Shown piece by piece: positions 9,107 to 17,942 of a DNA stretch of 62,594 bases (positions within the stretch are counted from its first letter, which is position 1; every line of letters begins with the position of its first letter). The notes under the pieces are model-generated. The model saw only the letters and a list, made by a program, of their open reading frames with translations, had not been told where the DNA came from and did not search any database. The position numbers were made by a program, and so were the translations under genes. The stretch lies in the NCBI RefSeq assembly GCF_015546965.1, contig NZ_JADMUF010000012.1:1-62594 (forward strand), written 5' to 3'. The DNA is from Collinsella aerofaciens. GTDB taxonomy: Bacteria > Actinomycetota > Coriobacteriia > Coriobacteriales > Coriobacteriaceae.

Positions 9107-9364
9107 ATGGGGACATCCGCGTATTTGCTTCGCAAATCCGCACCGGCTTCAGGCGAGCCCCTCAGCTTCACGAAGCCGAAGGGGAAGACTCCGCCGAATT
9201 GTCCGTCCCCACGTCTTCCTTTGCTGATGGAGCGGGCAACGGGACGTCCGCGTATTTGCTTCGCAAATCCGCACCGGCTGCGGCCGCCTATCGGCGACCT
9301 TGCCTGCTCGCTATAAACGCTTCGCGTTTATTTAACGCTCGCACCCCGTCGGGTTCGAGTCCCG
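9107..9364. repeat. tRNA-Gly-derived multi-hairpin element
   Basis: This stretch holds no gene. At 9228-9245 the last 18 bases of tRNA-Gly (CCA included) are repeated exactly, and at 9351-9364 the T-arm GGGTTCGAGTCCCG is present in inverted orientation. Between them are three hairpins: 9254-9268 (ATTTGCTTCGCAAAT), 9282-9299 (GGCCGCC/GGCGACC) and 9313-9331 (ATAAACGC/GCGTTTAT). A 33-base segment covering the first hairpin recurs exactly at 9116-9148 and 9247-9279, which indicates a second, decayed copy. Confidence 0.75.
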
Positions 9365-9375
9365 GCACTTTATTG

Positions 9376-9409
9376 AAAAAGGCACGGTAACGAAACGTTA
9401 CCGTGCCTG
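9376..9409 (-). terminator. Terminator after tRNA-Gly
   Basis: GGCACGGTAACG at 9381-9392 pairs perfectly with CGTTACCGTGCC at 9396-9407. On the minus strand it is followed by TTTTTC. Confidence 0.9.
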
Positions 9410-9418
9410 AAATTCGAA

Positions 9419-9493
9419 TGGAGCGGGCAACGGGACTCGAACCCGCGAGTGTCAGCTTGGGAAGCTGATGCCTTACCACTTGGCGATGCCCGC
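9419..9493 (-). tRNA. tRNA-Gly (anticodon CCC)
   Basis: The cloverleaf has acceptor GCGGGCA/TGCCCGC, anticodon stem TCAGC/GCTGA, loop TTCCCAA giving CCC, T-arm GGGTTCGAGTCCC, and encoded CCA. Upstream are -10 TATACT (9507-9512) and -35 TTGTAT (9531-9536), 18 bases apart. Confidence 0.95.
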
Positions 9494-9506
9494 ATATGTG
9501 GGGGAT

Positions 9507-9536
9507 AGTATAACGCGGTTGTCTTGTTCGATACAA
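9507..9536 (-). promoter_or_regulatory. Promoter of tRNA-Gly
   Basis: On the minus strand TTGTAT and TATACT are separated by 18 bases, with transcription running into the tRNA 14 bases on. Confidence 0.65.
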
Positions 9537-9745
9537 GGGTGGCAATGCTTGTTTTAGCTGTGGAGATTCGTTTGAAAATCGCGTCAATTGTGGAGACGAG
9601 GACCTTTGACTTCCTGTTCCCCTTATCTTCTACCTGCGCTTTTGCTTGATTGTTGTATTTGAGCTCAATTTGTCAGGAATTGGGCAAGCTTTTGGTCAGG
9701 CTCCGGTACTTACCCGCATGAACCTCGGGGGTAGCCTCATCCTAC

Positions 9746-9770
9746 GCGTCGCAGCCTCCCCGTGCGACGC
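9746..9770 (+). other. Leader hairpin before the adhesin gene
   Basis: GCGTCGCA at 9746-9753 pairs with TGCGACGC at 9763-9770, ending a few bases before the AAGGAG site of the surface-protein gene. It could modulate translation. The rest of 9494-9745 shows no gene. Confidence 0.4.
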
Positions 9771-9790
9771 ACGAGGGATAAGGAGCAGCC

Positions 9791-12700
9791 ATGTCCAACG
9801 CACCCACGCACTCTGTCCACAGCGCAATCGCAACAGGTCCGCTGCTCCTGCTCCTCTTCCTGCTTTTCGGCTGCCTGGCACCGGGAGCCGCATTTGCCGT
9901 CGATGGCTACGACCAGCTCGGCTTCCGCACTATTAGCGATGATTGTGGACCCTTCTTCATCGGCAAGTATGAAGCTCAAGACACCTCGATTGCCTACTGC
10001 ATGAACCAGGAGCGCCCCGGCCCCACCAAACCGGGCGGCCCATGGCTCAACTTTGATCAAGGCTGGGTGTGGCTCGACGACGAGTTCGCGGCAATCGTTT
10101 GTCACGGATATCCCACCACCACGTCGTTTGGCGGTTACCATCTTTCACCCGATCGCGCCCGCGCCGCCACCCAGCTTGCCGTATGGATGCTCAACGGCAC
10201 TACCCATGTCGACGGCACCTACTCCTACACGACCGCTCAGGGTAAAACCAAGAGCGGACACTTTACCGCCGACAATGAAGTCGTGGCGGCTGCGCGGTGG
10301 CTCCACGACAGCGCAAAATCAGGACGCATCAAAGCCGCTCCGCACCGCGCGCGACGCTATCTAGGGGCCGTATCGGGCGGCAGCAAACGTCAAGACATGC
10401 TCTATGTACTGCCGGCGGTGTCTGTTTCCTTCCAAAAGCAGTCTGCTAACACCGTTATTACCAGCGGAAACAATACCTATCAGTTTACCGGGGCAACATT
10501 CGATATTTTTGAGAGCGCCAGCGGCGCGCGTGTCGGCACCATCAAGATGGACAGCAACGGTCGAGCGCAAGCAACACTTCTGCCCAACACGGCATACTAC
10601 CTAGTTGAAACGAAGGCGCCGGCCGGCTATGTCCCCCGCCACGATCGTATTGCCTTTACCACGGGGAATGACGGCGGGCGGGTCGCCATTGATGAACAGC
10701 CCGGCACCATCAACCTGCGTATCGTAAAACTCGATGCCGCGACGAATGCCGGCCACCAGGTGGGAGCTTCGCTCGCAGGAGCAGAGTTCACGTGTGTGTC
10801 GCAATCAGCCCCTGGATGGGCACAAATCCTCACGACCGACGAAAGCGGTCGGGCCACCCTCGCCGATGTCCCCTTAGGAACCTTTACCATCTACGAATCA
10901 AAAGCCCCCGAGGGCTACCTGCCATCCAACGACAGCTGGACCTATACCGTTGGAGCCGACCAGCTCGGCGATTCAGGCGTGGTCGAGATCGAATCTCGCG
11001 TTTCCGATATCCCCATTGCGTTTAACCTTGAGATTTCCAAATTCAAGGATTACGGCAATAGCGACCAATCCGGCCTGGAGCAGCCGGCGGGTGGTGTTGT
11101 CTTTGAGGTTGTCAGCAACAGCTCTCAGCAGGTTGTTGGCACACTGACCACAAACATCTATGGCTTTGCCTCCACCGAAGATCAGCCCGAAGCATGGTTC
11201 GGCACAGGCAAGCGACCCGCCGGTGTCCACGGAGCCGTCCCATACGACCGTGCCGGCTACACGGTTCGCGAGGTTCCGGAAACCGTCCCCGAGGGTTTTA
11301 AACGTGCAGGGGAATGGACCGTCGGGGCAAATCAGATTTCCGACGGCGCCGAGCTTCAATATATCGTGGACAACCACGCTCTGTCGACGCATCTCCAGAT
11401 TGTAAAACGCGATGCCCAAACAGGCGCTTCTGTTCCCCTAGCCGGATTCACCTTCCAACTCCTCGACAGCAATCACGAACCTGTCTCACAAACTTGCTGG
11501 TATCCAGCACATAACGTAATGGACACCTTTACGACTGACGCGACCGGGACCGTCACACTGCCCGAATCGCTCGTGCCGGGCACCTATTATGTACGCGAAA
11601 CCTCGGCCAAAGAGCCCTATCTTGTCAGCGAAGAAATCGAGGTAAACATACCCGCCGACATGAACCTAACGCCCGTTGCAATCGCCTCGTATTATGACCT
11701 CGCCGCGACCGGAAATATCAGGATCGTTAAAACCGATGCCGTAGACGGCAGCAGCCTCGCGGGCGCCATCTTTGAGATCCGTGCCTCGGGTGATATCGTG
11801 CGCCCCGACGGTAGCATTGCCGCACTCGACGGTGAGACTGTCGCGACCGTCACGACGGATGAAACTGGAGAAGCACGCGCGGACAACCTCCCACTGGGAT
11901 CTGGCACCGCACGCTACGAGGTTGTCGAGACTCAAGCGCCGGCAGGCTTCTTGCTCGATCAGACAACCCATATTGTCGACCTTACTTATGCCGACCAGAA
12001 AACACCCGTTGTAGAAGCACGGCTTAACGTATCCGACGATTACACCAAGGTTGATATCTCCAAGGTCGATGCAAGCGGTGAGCAGGAAGTAGAAGGCGCA
12101 CGGCTCACCTTATATGGTCCCGATAAAACCGAAATAGACTCCTGGACCTCATCCGACAAGCCACACCGCGTCGAACATCTTGCACCCGGCACCTACTCGT
12201 TGCGCGAAATGATGTCTCCGCGGACCTATGACCTTGCCGAGGAGATAACGTTTGAAATAAAGGATACGGGAGAAGTCCAATCCGTCGCGATGAAGGATGC
12301 GCCCATCGAGATCAAGGGGCAGGTCGACAAGCGTCAGGAACTTGTCCAACCTATCGAAAAGGGCCTGTTGGCTAACGGCGATGGTAAAAACCGTGCCGCG
12401 ATGCAAACCAATACGGATGGGCTTTTCTCCTATACCATCGACGCTCGAAACGATTCAACTACCTGGGTTGATGAGTTTACAATTACCGATGATCTTGAGT
12501 GTGCCGAGGACGATACGGCGAGATTCGTCTCAATCGAAACCCCCGTCGCCATCGGCGACCTCAATGGTCTGTGCAACGTGTGGTATCGCACGACGCCGTT
12601 GGACTCGACAGACGTCGATGAGCCGGCAAACGCGACACTTGACGATGGGCACGAAAATCCTTGGCTTGAGTCCGACGAAGTAAGGGAAAGTCTGGGTGAG

Positions 12701-13222
12701 GATTGCCGCCTCGTCGATTACGACGGCTGGCACCTCTGGAAGGCGGATGTCTCGACCACGGAATCCACCACACTCGAGGCGAAAGAACTCGACCTTGCGT
12801 CCAATACCGTCGTAACGGGCATTCGCATTGAATACGGTGCGGTAGCCGCCGGCTTTACGACTCGAAGCGATGCGGATTCTTGGACCCGCGATGATCTCAA
12901 AGATGAGCACGACGACCTTGACGATGCCAAAGCAATCCTTGGCACAGACGCTCGGGGCGCAATCGTGCACATGCAGGCGACGTCGGCTTATACGCCCCAA
13001 ACCGCACTCACCAACAGCGCACGCGTCGATCTTTGCCGCAACGGCGGCGGCGATAAACTTGAGTCACATGACGAGGACCGTGTCATTCAACGCTGTACCC
13101 TACCGCAGGACCTACCGGCAACAGGATCAGTTCCCATCGCCGCTTGCATCACCGCGCTCCTGACCTCGGGTGCCGCAGCCCTATGGTTCGCTCGCCTTAG
13201 GTCGACCCCAAAGAAGCGCTAG
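9791..13222 (+). CDS. LPXTG surface adhesin with thioester (TQXA) domain and SpaA-like repeats
   Basis: 1143-residue cell-wall protein. A signal peptide covers about residues 15-36 (hydrophobic run ending AFA). The N-terminal domain shows the two halves of an internal thioester: Cys70 in IAYCMN and Gln128 in TQLAVW, a chemistry known from Gram-positive adhesins that bind host amines covalently. About six prealbumin-like SpaA/CNA-B modules follow, each with an E-box such as YYLVETKAPAGY, FTIYESKAPEGY, YYVRETSA and YEVVETQAPAGF, and lysine motifs (IVKLDA, IVKRDA, IVKTDA, ISKVDA) fit isopeptide bonds. The end has sorting signal LPATG at 1108-1112, a hydrophobic helix and a basic tail. The AAGGAG ribosome site fits the ATG. 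No sortase lies nearby. Confidence 0.93.
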   Translation: MSNAPTHSVHSAIATGPLLLLLFLLFGCLAPGAAFAVDGYDQLGFRTISDDCGPFFIGKYEAQDTSIAYCMNQERPGPTKPGGPWLNFDQGWVWLDDEFAAIVCHGYPTTTSFGGYHLSPDRARAATQLAVWMLNGTTHVDGTYSYTTAQGKTKSGHFTADNEVVAAARWLHDSAKSGRIKAAPHRARRYLGAVSGGSKRQDMLYVLPAVSVSFQKQSANTVITSGNNTYQFTGATFDIFESASGARVGTIKMDSNGRAQATLLPNTAYYLVETKAPAGYVPRHDRIAFTTGNDGGRVAIDEQPGTINLRIVKLDAATNAGHQVGASLAGAEFTCVSQSAPGWAQILTTDESGRATLADVPLGTFTIYESKAPEGYLPSNDSWTYTVGADQLGDSGVVEIESRVSDIPIAFNLEISKFKDYGNSDQSGLEQPAGGVVFEVVSNSSQQVVGTLTTNIYGFASTEDQPEAWFGTGKRPAGVHGAVPYDRAGYTVREVPETVPEGFKRAGEWTVGANQISDGAELQYIVDNHALSTHLQIVKRDAQTGASVPLAGFTFQLLDSNHEPVSQTCWYPAHNVMDTFTTDATGTVTLPESLVPGTYYVRETSAKEPYLVSEEIEVNIPADMNLTPVAIASYYDLAATGNIRIVKTDAVDGSSLAGAIFEIRASGDIVRPDGSIAALDGETVATVTTDETGEARADNLPLGSGTARYEVVETQAPAGFLLDQTTHIVDLTYADQKTPVVEARLNVSDDYTKVDISKVDASGEQEVEGARLTLYGPDKTEIDSWTSSDKPHRVEHLAPGTYSLREMMSPRTYDLAEEITFEIKDTGEVQSVAMKDAPIEIKGQVDKRQELVQPIEKGLLANGDGKNRAAMQTNTDGLFSYTIDARNDSTTWVDEFTITDDLECAEDDTARFVSIETPVAIGDLNGLCNVWYRTTPLDSTDVDEPANATLDDGHENPWLESDEVRESLGEDCRLVDYDGWHLWKADVSTTESTTLEAKELDLASNTVVTGIRIEYGAVAAGFTTRSDADSWTRDDLKDEHDDLDDAKAILGTDARGAIVHMQATSAYTPQTALTNSARVDLCRNGGGDKLESHDEDRVIQRCTLPQDLPATGSVPIAACITALLTSGAAALWFARLRSTPKKR

Positions 13223-13230
13223 CGCGATGA

Positions 13231-13270
13231 AAAAGCGGGCGAGCCAGTCCCCCTGGCTCGCCCGCTTTCA
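13231..13270. terminator. Bidirectional terminator between convergent genes
   Basis: A 16-bp stem joins 13232-13247 and 13253-13268 (AAAGCGGGCGAGCCAG and its complement). The T run is stronger on the minus strand. It separates the adhesin gene from the small membrane-protein gene. Confidence 0.85.
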
Positions 13271-13289
13271 ATCATGTAAATCGCCGTAT

Positions 13290-13508
13290 CTACTCTGCAG
13301 ACGAAGATCCACCATCAACGATTGCCTGCTCGGACTCAGGAATCCCATCGGCACCCGTACTCTGTTCTTGCTCCACCTCTTCGCTGATTGCGGAGGCGGG
13401 GGTCGAGCCCTTTGCACCCACGATGTAGGCAGCCCCAAATCCTAACGCAATGGCAATCAAGGTCAAAATCACGTAGACAGGCCAATGGCGCTTAATATAC
13501 GAAAACAC
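13290..13508 (-). CDS. Small single-pass membrane protein
   Basis: 72 residues. A short basic N-terminus, one membrane helix (about residues 10-31, VYVILTLIAIALGFGAAYIVG) and an acidic Glu/Ser/Gly-rich tail with no fold evident. The GTG start follows GGAG at a normal distance. It lies 21 bases downstream of the M28-like membrane protein and is probably cotranscribed with it; a partner role is plausible but unproven. No family is recognised. Confidence 0.65.
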   Translation of the reverse strand: MFSYIKRHWPVYVILTLIAIALGFGAAYIVGAKGSTPASAISEEVEQEQSTGADGIPESEQAIVDGGSSSAE

Positions 13509-13529
13509 GTTGACTCCTTAGAGCTCCGT

Positions 13530-16500
13530 CTACGAACGGCGGATAACCTCGGTCACGACCTCGGATACCGTGGCAATGTTCGTCGGGTTGACATTGTGGG
13601 GCAGGTCGTCCTCGGTACGAGCGCAAGCCAGACGCGTGCCGTCCACGCCGGCGATGGTGAGGGCTCGGCGGCTCGCCTCGAGCGCGGCATAGGCATCGGT
13701 CTTGGCATAGGGCATCTCGAGCGCGCCACAATCGACATGGAACGACTTGCACACCTTGCTGACCAGGTTCATGATGCGGCGATCGCCCTTGAGCAGCTGC
13801 TGTTCGCCCTCGACCGTCACCACCGAAAGCCTACCGGCGCCGACGGATTCAAGATTGATGAAGAATACGCCGCGGAGCTTATCGCGATGCGAAGCCAAGA
13901 AGGCCTTCATGCCGGCGCCATCACAATCCGAGGCGCCCGTTGCCACAAACCAGATATCGTGACCGAGCAGCTCATCATCGCCCATAGAGGCGACAGCCGA
14001 GAGCATATCTTCGGAAGAAGCGCCATCGGAAGACGTAGCGCCGCCCTTCCAGCCATCGTTATCGTCCTCGAAGTTATCCCATGAACCGATACCGCGACCG
14101 GACTTCTTGGCATCGTAATCGTCTTCGACGCCCAGCCAATCACTCATGCTGTCCTGCTCGTTTTTCCTTTTACGACCGAACAGGCCACCCAGGCCGCGTT
14201 TGCGAGACTTGGGTGCCGCTGGGGCGGGAGCCGAAATGGTCTCGATCGGCTGCGCGCCCGACGCAACGGGCATAGAAGGCGCAACGGGTGCCGATGTGGG
14301 TTCGGGACCCTGGGCAGTAGCAAAGGGGTCGTTGACCTGGGCAGAGGGATCGGGAAGGTCGAACAGCGACGTGCGAGACGCAACGTTTGCCTGCTTCATA
14401 GACGGCAGCGACGGATCGGGGACCGAAGCCAGCGGAGACGAGGAAGGTGCAGGCGACGGTGCCGACGCCGGATCGGGAACATTCATCTGCGGACGCGGCG
14501 ATGCCTGGGAGGAAATCTGGGCCATAAGGGAATCGACCGTTTCGTCCTGGGTGGGAGCGACATTGGCAACCGTGGCACCGGAACCACTCGGGGTCGGCAT
14601 GGTGAAAATCTGCGTGGAGTAAGGCCTCGACTCATCCGTCTCGGGAGTCTCGGAAACCGCAGGCACTTCCTCCTGCTCGACCTCGGTCGAATCACCTTGA
14701 TCGGCTGCCGCGTATTGCTCTTCGTCAGAGTTGGCCTCGACGGACTCGTCCTCGGCGGCATCTTGGATTTCGGCAGCATCAATGGGCTCGTCATCGTCTG
14801 CCGTGTCGCCCTGCTCATCGGAAACAGGAAGGGGCTCGGCAATTGCGGTGCCTTGCTTTTCAAACGTTATCGTGGAATCAAACTGCGCGGCATCAAACGA
14901 CATGGTGCTATCGACGTGCTGCTGAGCCTCGAAAGACGTTGTTGCCTCAACAACATCCGCTGACGTCGGTTGCTGGGACTCAAAGGACGTCGTAGCTTCG
15001 GCAGCGTCGACGGGCCCGGACTGCATAGCCTCGTTCTGCTCAAACTCTTGCGCCGCGCGCTCACGTGCCGCCTCGGCTGCCTGCTGCTGAGCGATAGCCT
15101 CCTGCTCGGCAGCCTCGCGTGCGGCAGCGCGCTTCTCCTCGAAATCGTCGACAAATTTCCTGCCCTTTGCAAGCGCACCCTTAAAGAAGCTGGAAGCGCT
15201 GGCGCCAATCGAAGAGAACGCGGATGCAATATCGGCATGGGGCGTTGCCGCGGGAATCTCGGCAGAGAAATCAGTATCGCTCTCGTAAGACACGCGCCTC
15301 GGCTGTTCAACGTAATCGTCGTCAGACTCGTCCGCAACGTCTTGCGCCGGCGCGGCGGGAGCCAAAATGTCCAGTCCTGCCGCGGGATCGATCGCAGACA
15401 CCGCCTCGGGCTCGGCAGCGGTAACCGCGGCAGACTCATCATCCACGGTGGCAACGGGCGCAGGCGCCGTCACGACGGGCGCAGGCTCGGGCTCAAACGT
15501 CGGCTCCTCGCCCTCCTCGTAATCGAGCGTGCAGGACTCGGGAAGCATTCCGAGCGCACGGATGGCATCCGAACCAAAGCGGATGTTGCCGGCGGCGTTG
15601 CGATAGAGCTTGGGCTCGGGCTCGGCCGCGGCAGGCTCCTCCGCCGGCTCAGCAGCGGGAACCTCGTCATTGAACTCTTCGTCCTGGACAGCCTGATTCT
15701 GATCCTCGGGCACGATGGCGCCAATCAGCGTCTCGTCGGCAGACGCACCCTCAAAGCCCTCGATCTGCTCGTCAAAAGCCTCGCCCTGTTCGGGCTCGGT
15801 TTGAGCGTCGGGAGCAATCGGCTGACCGAACTCGTCCTCGGCGTAGGTAGGCTCTTCGTACTCGATGGTGTTGCCGTAGTCGTTTTGCTGCTGGGCCGCG
15901 GCATACTCCGCCGCCGCGCGCGCCATTTCCTCGGCACGACGTTTCTGCTCCCCAAAATAGGTATCGAACGGAACATCGTCGGGAAACTCGTTCTCGCCCT
16001 GGAAGGGAGCAACGTTGTCCATAACGCCGAGCATAGCGGCGACAGAAGACTTGTTGCACACCGCGCCGGACGTATAGGGAAGAATGTGGCGGTTAGAGAT
16101 GATGTTTGCCGCGTTGGCAAGTGCAACGAGGGAAACGAGGATCGCGACAATCCACAGCAGAACCTTGAGCGCGCCGGGGAGCGGCAGGATACGCAGGATG
16201 GCAACGGCAGCAGGGGCAACCGTGGCAACGGGCAACAGCTTGGCGATGAGCGCACGATACGAAGCATAGGGCTCGCGGGCGAGCAGCTCAGCACGGGGAG
16301 AGTCGTAGTGTGCGACAACGACCACCGGGCGGTTGCGCGGAGACGCGAGCGGGCCCGAGGCCTTGTGGTAGGCGATGACATTTTGGCTCACGCCCGTCTT
16401 GCCCAGGCGCGAAACCACGGGGTGGCCCGTGCGCTCGAGCACGTAAAGAACGGCGCCGACAATGGCCAGCAAGGTGCCGACCAAGCCGATACCGCCGCCG

Positions 16501-16721
16501 ATGCCCATCAGCAGGGCGCCGGCAAACGCAAGAATACCGGTAACGGCAAATGCCAATCTACTGGGCGCCGGGGCATTGAACTCCTGAACCTCGGGGTCAA
16601 AGCCGTGGTTGCGGAAGATCTGAGCGATATCCTCGGCAGCCAAGCGCTCTTCTTCGCTGCATGCCGGCGTAATGCCGGTGTTCTGCAGCAGGTGGTTAAT
16701 ATAGTTCTGGGTGTTCGCCAT
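13530..16721 (-). CDS. Membrane M28-peptidase homologue with giant disordered insert
   Basis: 1063 residues. The N-terminal part has two hydrophobic stretches (about 55-95) and an M28 core beginning with VVVVAHYDSP (H138, D140), then two more hydrophobic segments (about 160-205). The fold is interrupted at about residue 240 by nearly 680 residues rich in Glu, Ala, Pro, Ser and Gln, with almost no hydrophobic core, and resumes at about 918 (HDIWFVATGASDCDG, FFINLESVG, DDLPHNVNPTN). Several metal ligands expected in M28 enzymes are altered: the bridging-Asp motif reads AVCNKSS, and the Glu-Glu pair reads SD. It may therefore be a non-catalytic scaffold. The start at 16721 (MANTQNYINH) follows GGAG; upstream Met codons lack one. 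Confidence 0.8.
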   Translation of the reverse strand: MANTQNYINHLLQNTGITPACSEEERLAAEDIAQIFRNHGFDPEVQEFNAPAPSRLAFAVTGILAFAGALLMGIGGGIGLVGTLLAIVGAVLYVLERTGHPVVSRLGKTGVSQNVIAYHKASGPLASPRNRPVVVVAHYDSPRAELLAREPYASYRALIAKLLPVATVAPAAVAILRILPLPGALKVLLWIVAILVSLVALANAANIISNRHILPYTSGAVCNKSSVAAMLGVMDNVAPFQGENEFPDDVPFDTYFGEQKRRAEEMARAAAEYAAAQQQNDYGNTIEYEEPTYAEDEFGQPIAPDAQTEPEQGEAFDEQIEGFEGASADETLIGAIVPEDQNQAVQDEEFNDEVPAAEPAEEPAAAEPEPKLYRNAAGNIRFGSDAIRALGMLPESCTLDYEEGEEPTFEPEPAPVVTAPAPVATVDDESAAVTAAEPEAVSAIDPAAGLDILAPAAPAQDVADESDDDYVEQPRRVSYESDTDFSAEIPAATPHADIASAFSSIGASASSFFKGALAKGRKFVDDFEEKRAAAREAAEQEAIAQQQAAEAARERAAQEFEQNEAMQSGPVDAAEATTSFESQQPTSADVVEATTSFEAQQHVDSTMSFDAAQFDSTITFEKQGTAIAEPLPVSDEQGDTADDDEPIDAAEIQDAAEDESVEANSDEEQYAAADQGDSTEVEQEEVPAVSETPETDESRPYSTQIFTMPTPSGSGATVANVAPTQDETVDSLMAQISSQASPRPQMNVPDPASAPSPAPSSSPLASVPDPSLPSMKQANVASRTSLFDLPDPSAQVNDPFATAQGPEPTSAPVAPSMPVASGAQPIETISAPAPAAPKSRKRGLGGLFGRKRKNEQDSMSDWLGVEDDYDAKKSGRGIGSWDNFEDDNDGWKGGATSSDGASSEDMLSAVASMGDDELLGHDIWFVATGASDCDGAGMKAFLASHRDKLRGVFFINLESVGAGRLSVVTVEGEQQLLKGDRRIMNLVSKVCKSFHVDCGALEMPYAKTDAYAALEASRRALTIAGVDGTRLACARTEDDLPHNVNPTNIATVSEVVTEVIRRS

Positions 16722-16919
16722 GTGCGCTCCACATCCATAATCCGACAAATAGGCCCAATGCATGCACATTAGAACCGTATATAGTCGAAAGTATACCCCG
16801 AGCGAGCGCAAACGACCGAATTCGGGCCATCTTAACGCCCCGAGCGGACAAGGATATAGCCTAATCTCCATATCGGACTAAAATCATGGCAACAAACCAC
16901 CTTCCCATGCGAGGACTCT

Positions 16920-17942
16920 ATGACGGCAAGCGACACGACCGCTACGAACAAAAAGGGGACGCCGGAGCCCAGTTTCGATAAAACTGCCCAGCGCATCCTC
17001 AATCTTTTCTTTGTGCTCAACAGCTCCCCCGAACCGCTGACGACCGAGCAGATCGTCTTGGATTCTGACCTGGGATATGGCTCGGGCAACATCGACTCGG
17101 ATAAGCGCAAGTTTCGGCGCGATCGTGACAAACTGCTCGAGCGTGGCATCTTAATCAAGGAGGTTCGCCCCGCCGGTGCGCAGGAGACCGAGGAAAGCTC
17201 GTGGACAATCGACCGCGAGCACACGTTTGCAGCAGGTGGCCTCATCACCGCAGACGACGCCGACATCCTACTCAACGCCATCGACCAGACGCTAGCGGCC
17301 GGCTCTTCCACCTTTGCCGCGCCGCTTGCCGATATTCGCTCCAAAATTGCCTACCTCACCGGCATGTCGGCGGTGGACGAAGCACCGATCCGCCGCTCCC
17401 CCACCGTCGATGCGGTATGGAGCGCCTTTGCCGAGCGATGCGCGCTGCGATTTTTATATCAGAACGGACGCGGCGAGCAGAAAGAACATACCGTCTGCGT
17501 CTACGGCATGTTCGAGCGCGAGGGCGTGGCGTACTTCTGCGGCCTCGACAATGCCACCGACGACATCAGGACATTCCGCTGCGACCGTATCGTTCGCGCT
17601 TGGCGTCCTTCGAAGGCCTACGCCATCCCTGCAGACTTCAATCTCAACGACTATCTGTTCTTTGAATTCGATTTCGCCGACCGACCGCCCGTTGCAGCCA
17701 CGTTCTCGTTCGCCCCTCAGACGCAGATCGATATGATCAACGGCCTCACGCGCGGGCGAGGTGAGCTCGCACACACCGATGCGGGATGGACCTGGACCGT
17801 TGGCGTGCGCGATCTTGAAGCCGCCGCCTCATTTTGCATGGCCCACGCCATGGACGGCATGAGGCCCATGGCCCCCGAATCGCTCAAGCAGGCGTGGAAC
17901 CACCTCATTGAAAGGACGGTGCACGAGCATGCCCGTGCGTAA
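16920..17942 (+). CDS. WYL-domain transcriptional regulator (PafB-like)
   Basis: 340 residues. The N-terminal winged helix (about 18-75: QRILNLFFVLNSS, DSDKRKFRRDRDKLLERGI) precedes a WYL domain (about 165-235: ALRFLYQNGRGEQKEHTV, YGMFEREGVAYFCGLD, TFRCDRIV) and a C-terminal extension domain. GAGGA lies just before the ATG. It overlaps the next gene, another WYL protein, by 14 bases. This tandem arrangement is that of pafB-pafC in actinobacteria, a heterodimeric activator of the DNA-damage response. The assignment to that pair rests on architecture and order only. Confidence 0.85.
   Translation: MTASDTTATNKKGTPEPSFDKTAQRILNLFFVLNSSPEPLTTEQIVLDSDLGYGSGNIDSDKRKFRRDRDKLLERGILIKEVRPAGAQETEESSWTIDREHTFAAGGLITADDADILLNAIDQTLAAGSSTFAAPLADIRSKIAYLTGMSAVDEAPIRRSPTVDAVWSAFAERCALRFLYQNGRGEQKEHTVCVYGMFEREGVAYFCGLDNATDDIRTFRCDRIVRAWRPSKAYAIPADFNLNDYLFFEFDFADRPPVAATFSFAPQTQIDMINGLTRGRGELAHTDAGWTWTVGVRDLEAAASFCMAHAMDGMRPMAPESLKQAWNHLIERTVHEHARA

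Noticed and set aside
9111-9364. Possible CRISPR array
   Set aside because: There are only two copies of a 33-base unit, no regular spacers and no cas genes. The repeats are tRNA-tail hairpins.
13530-16871. Longer start for the M28-like protein at 16871
   Set aside because: The first 50 codons have no ribosome site and look like intergenic DNA; MANTQNYINH at 16721 follows GGAG.
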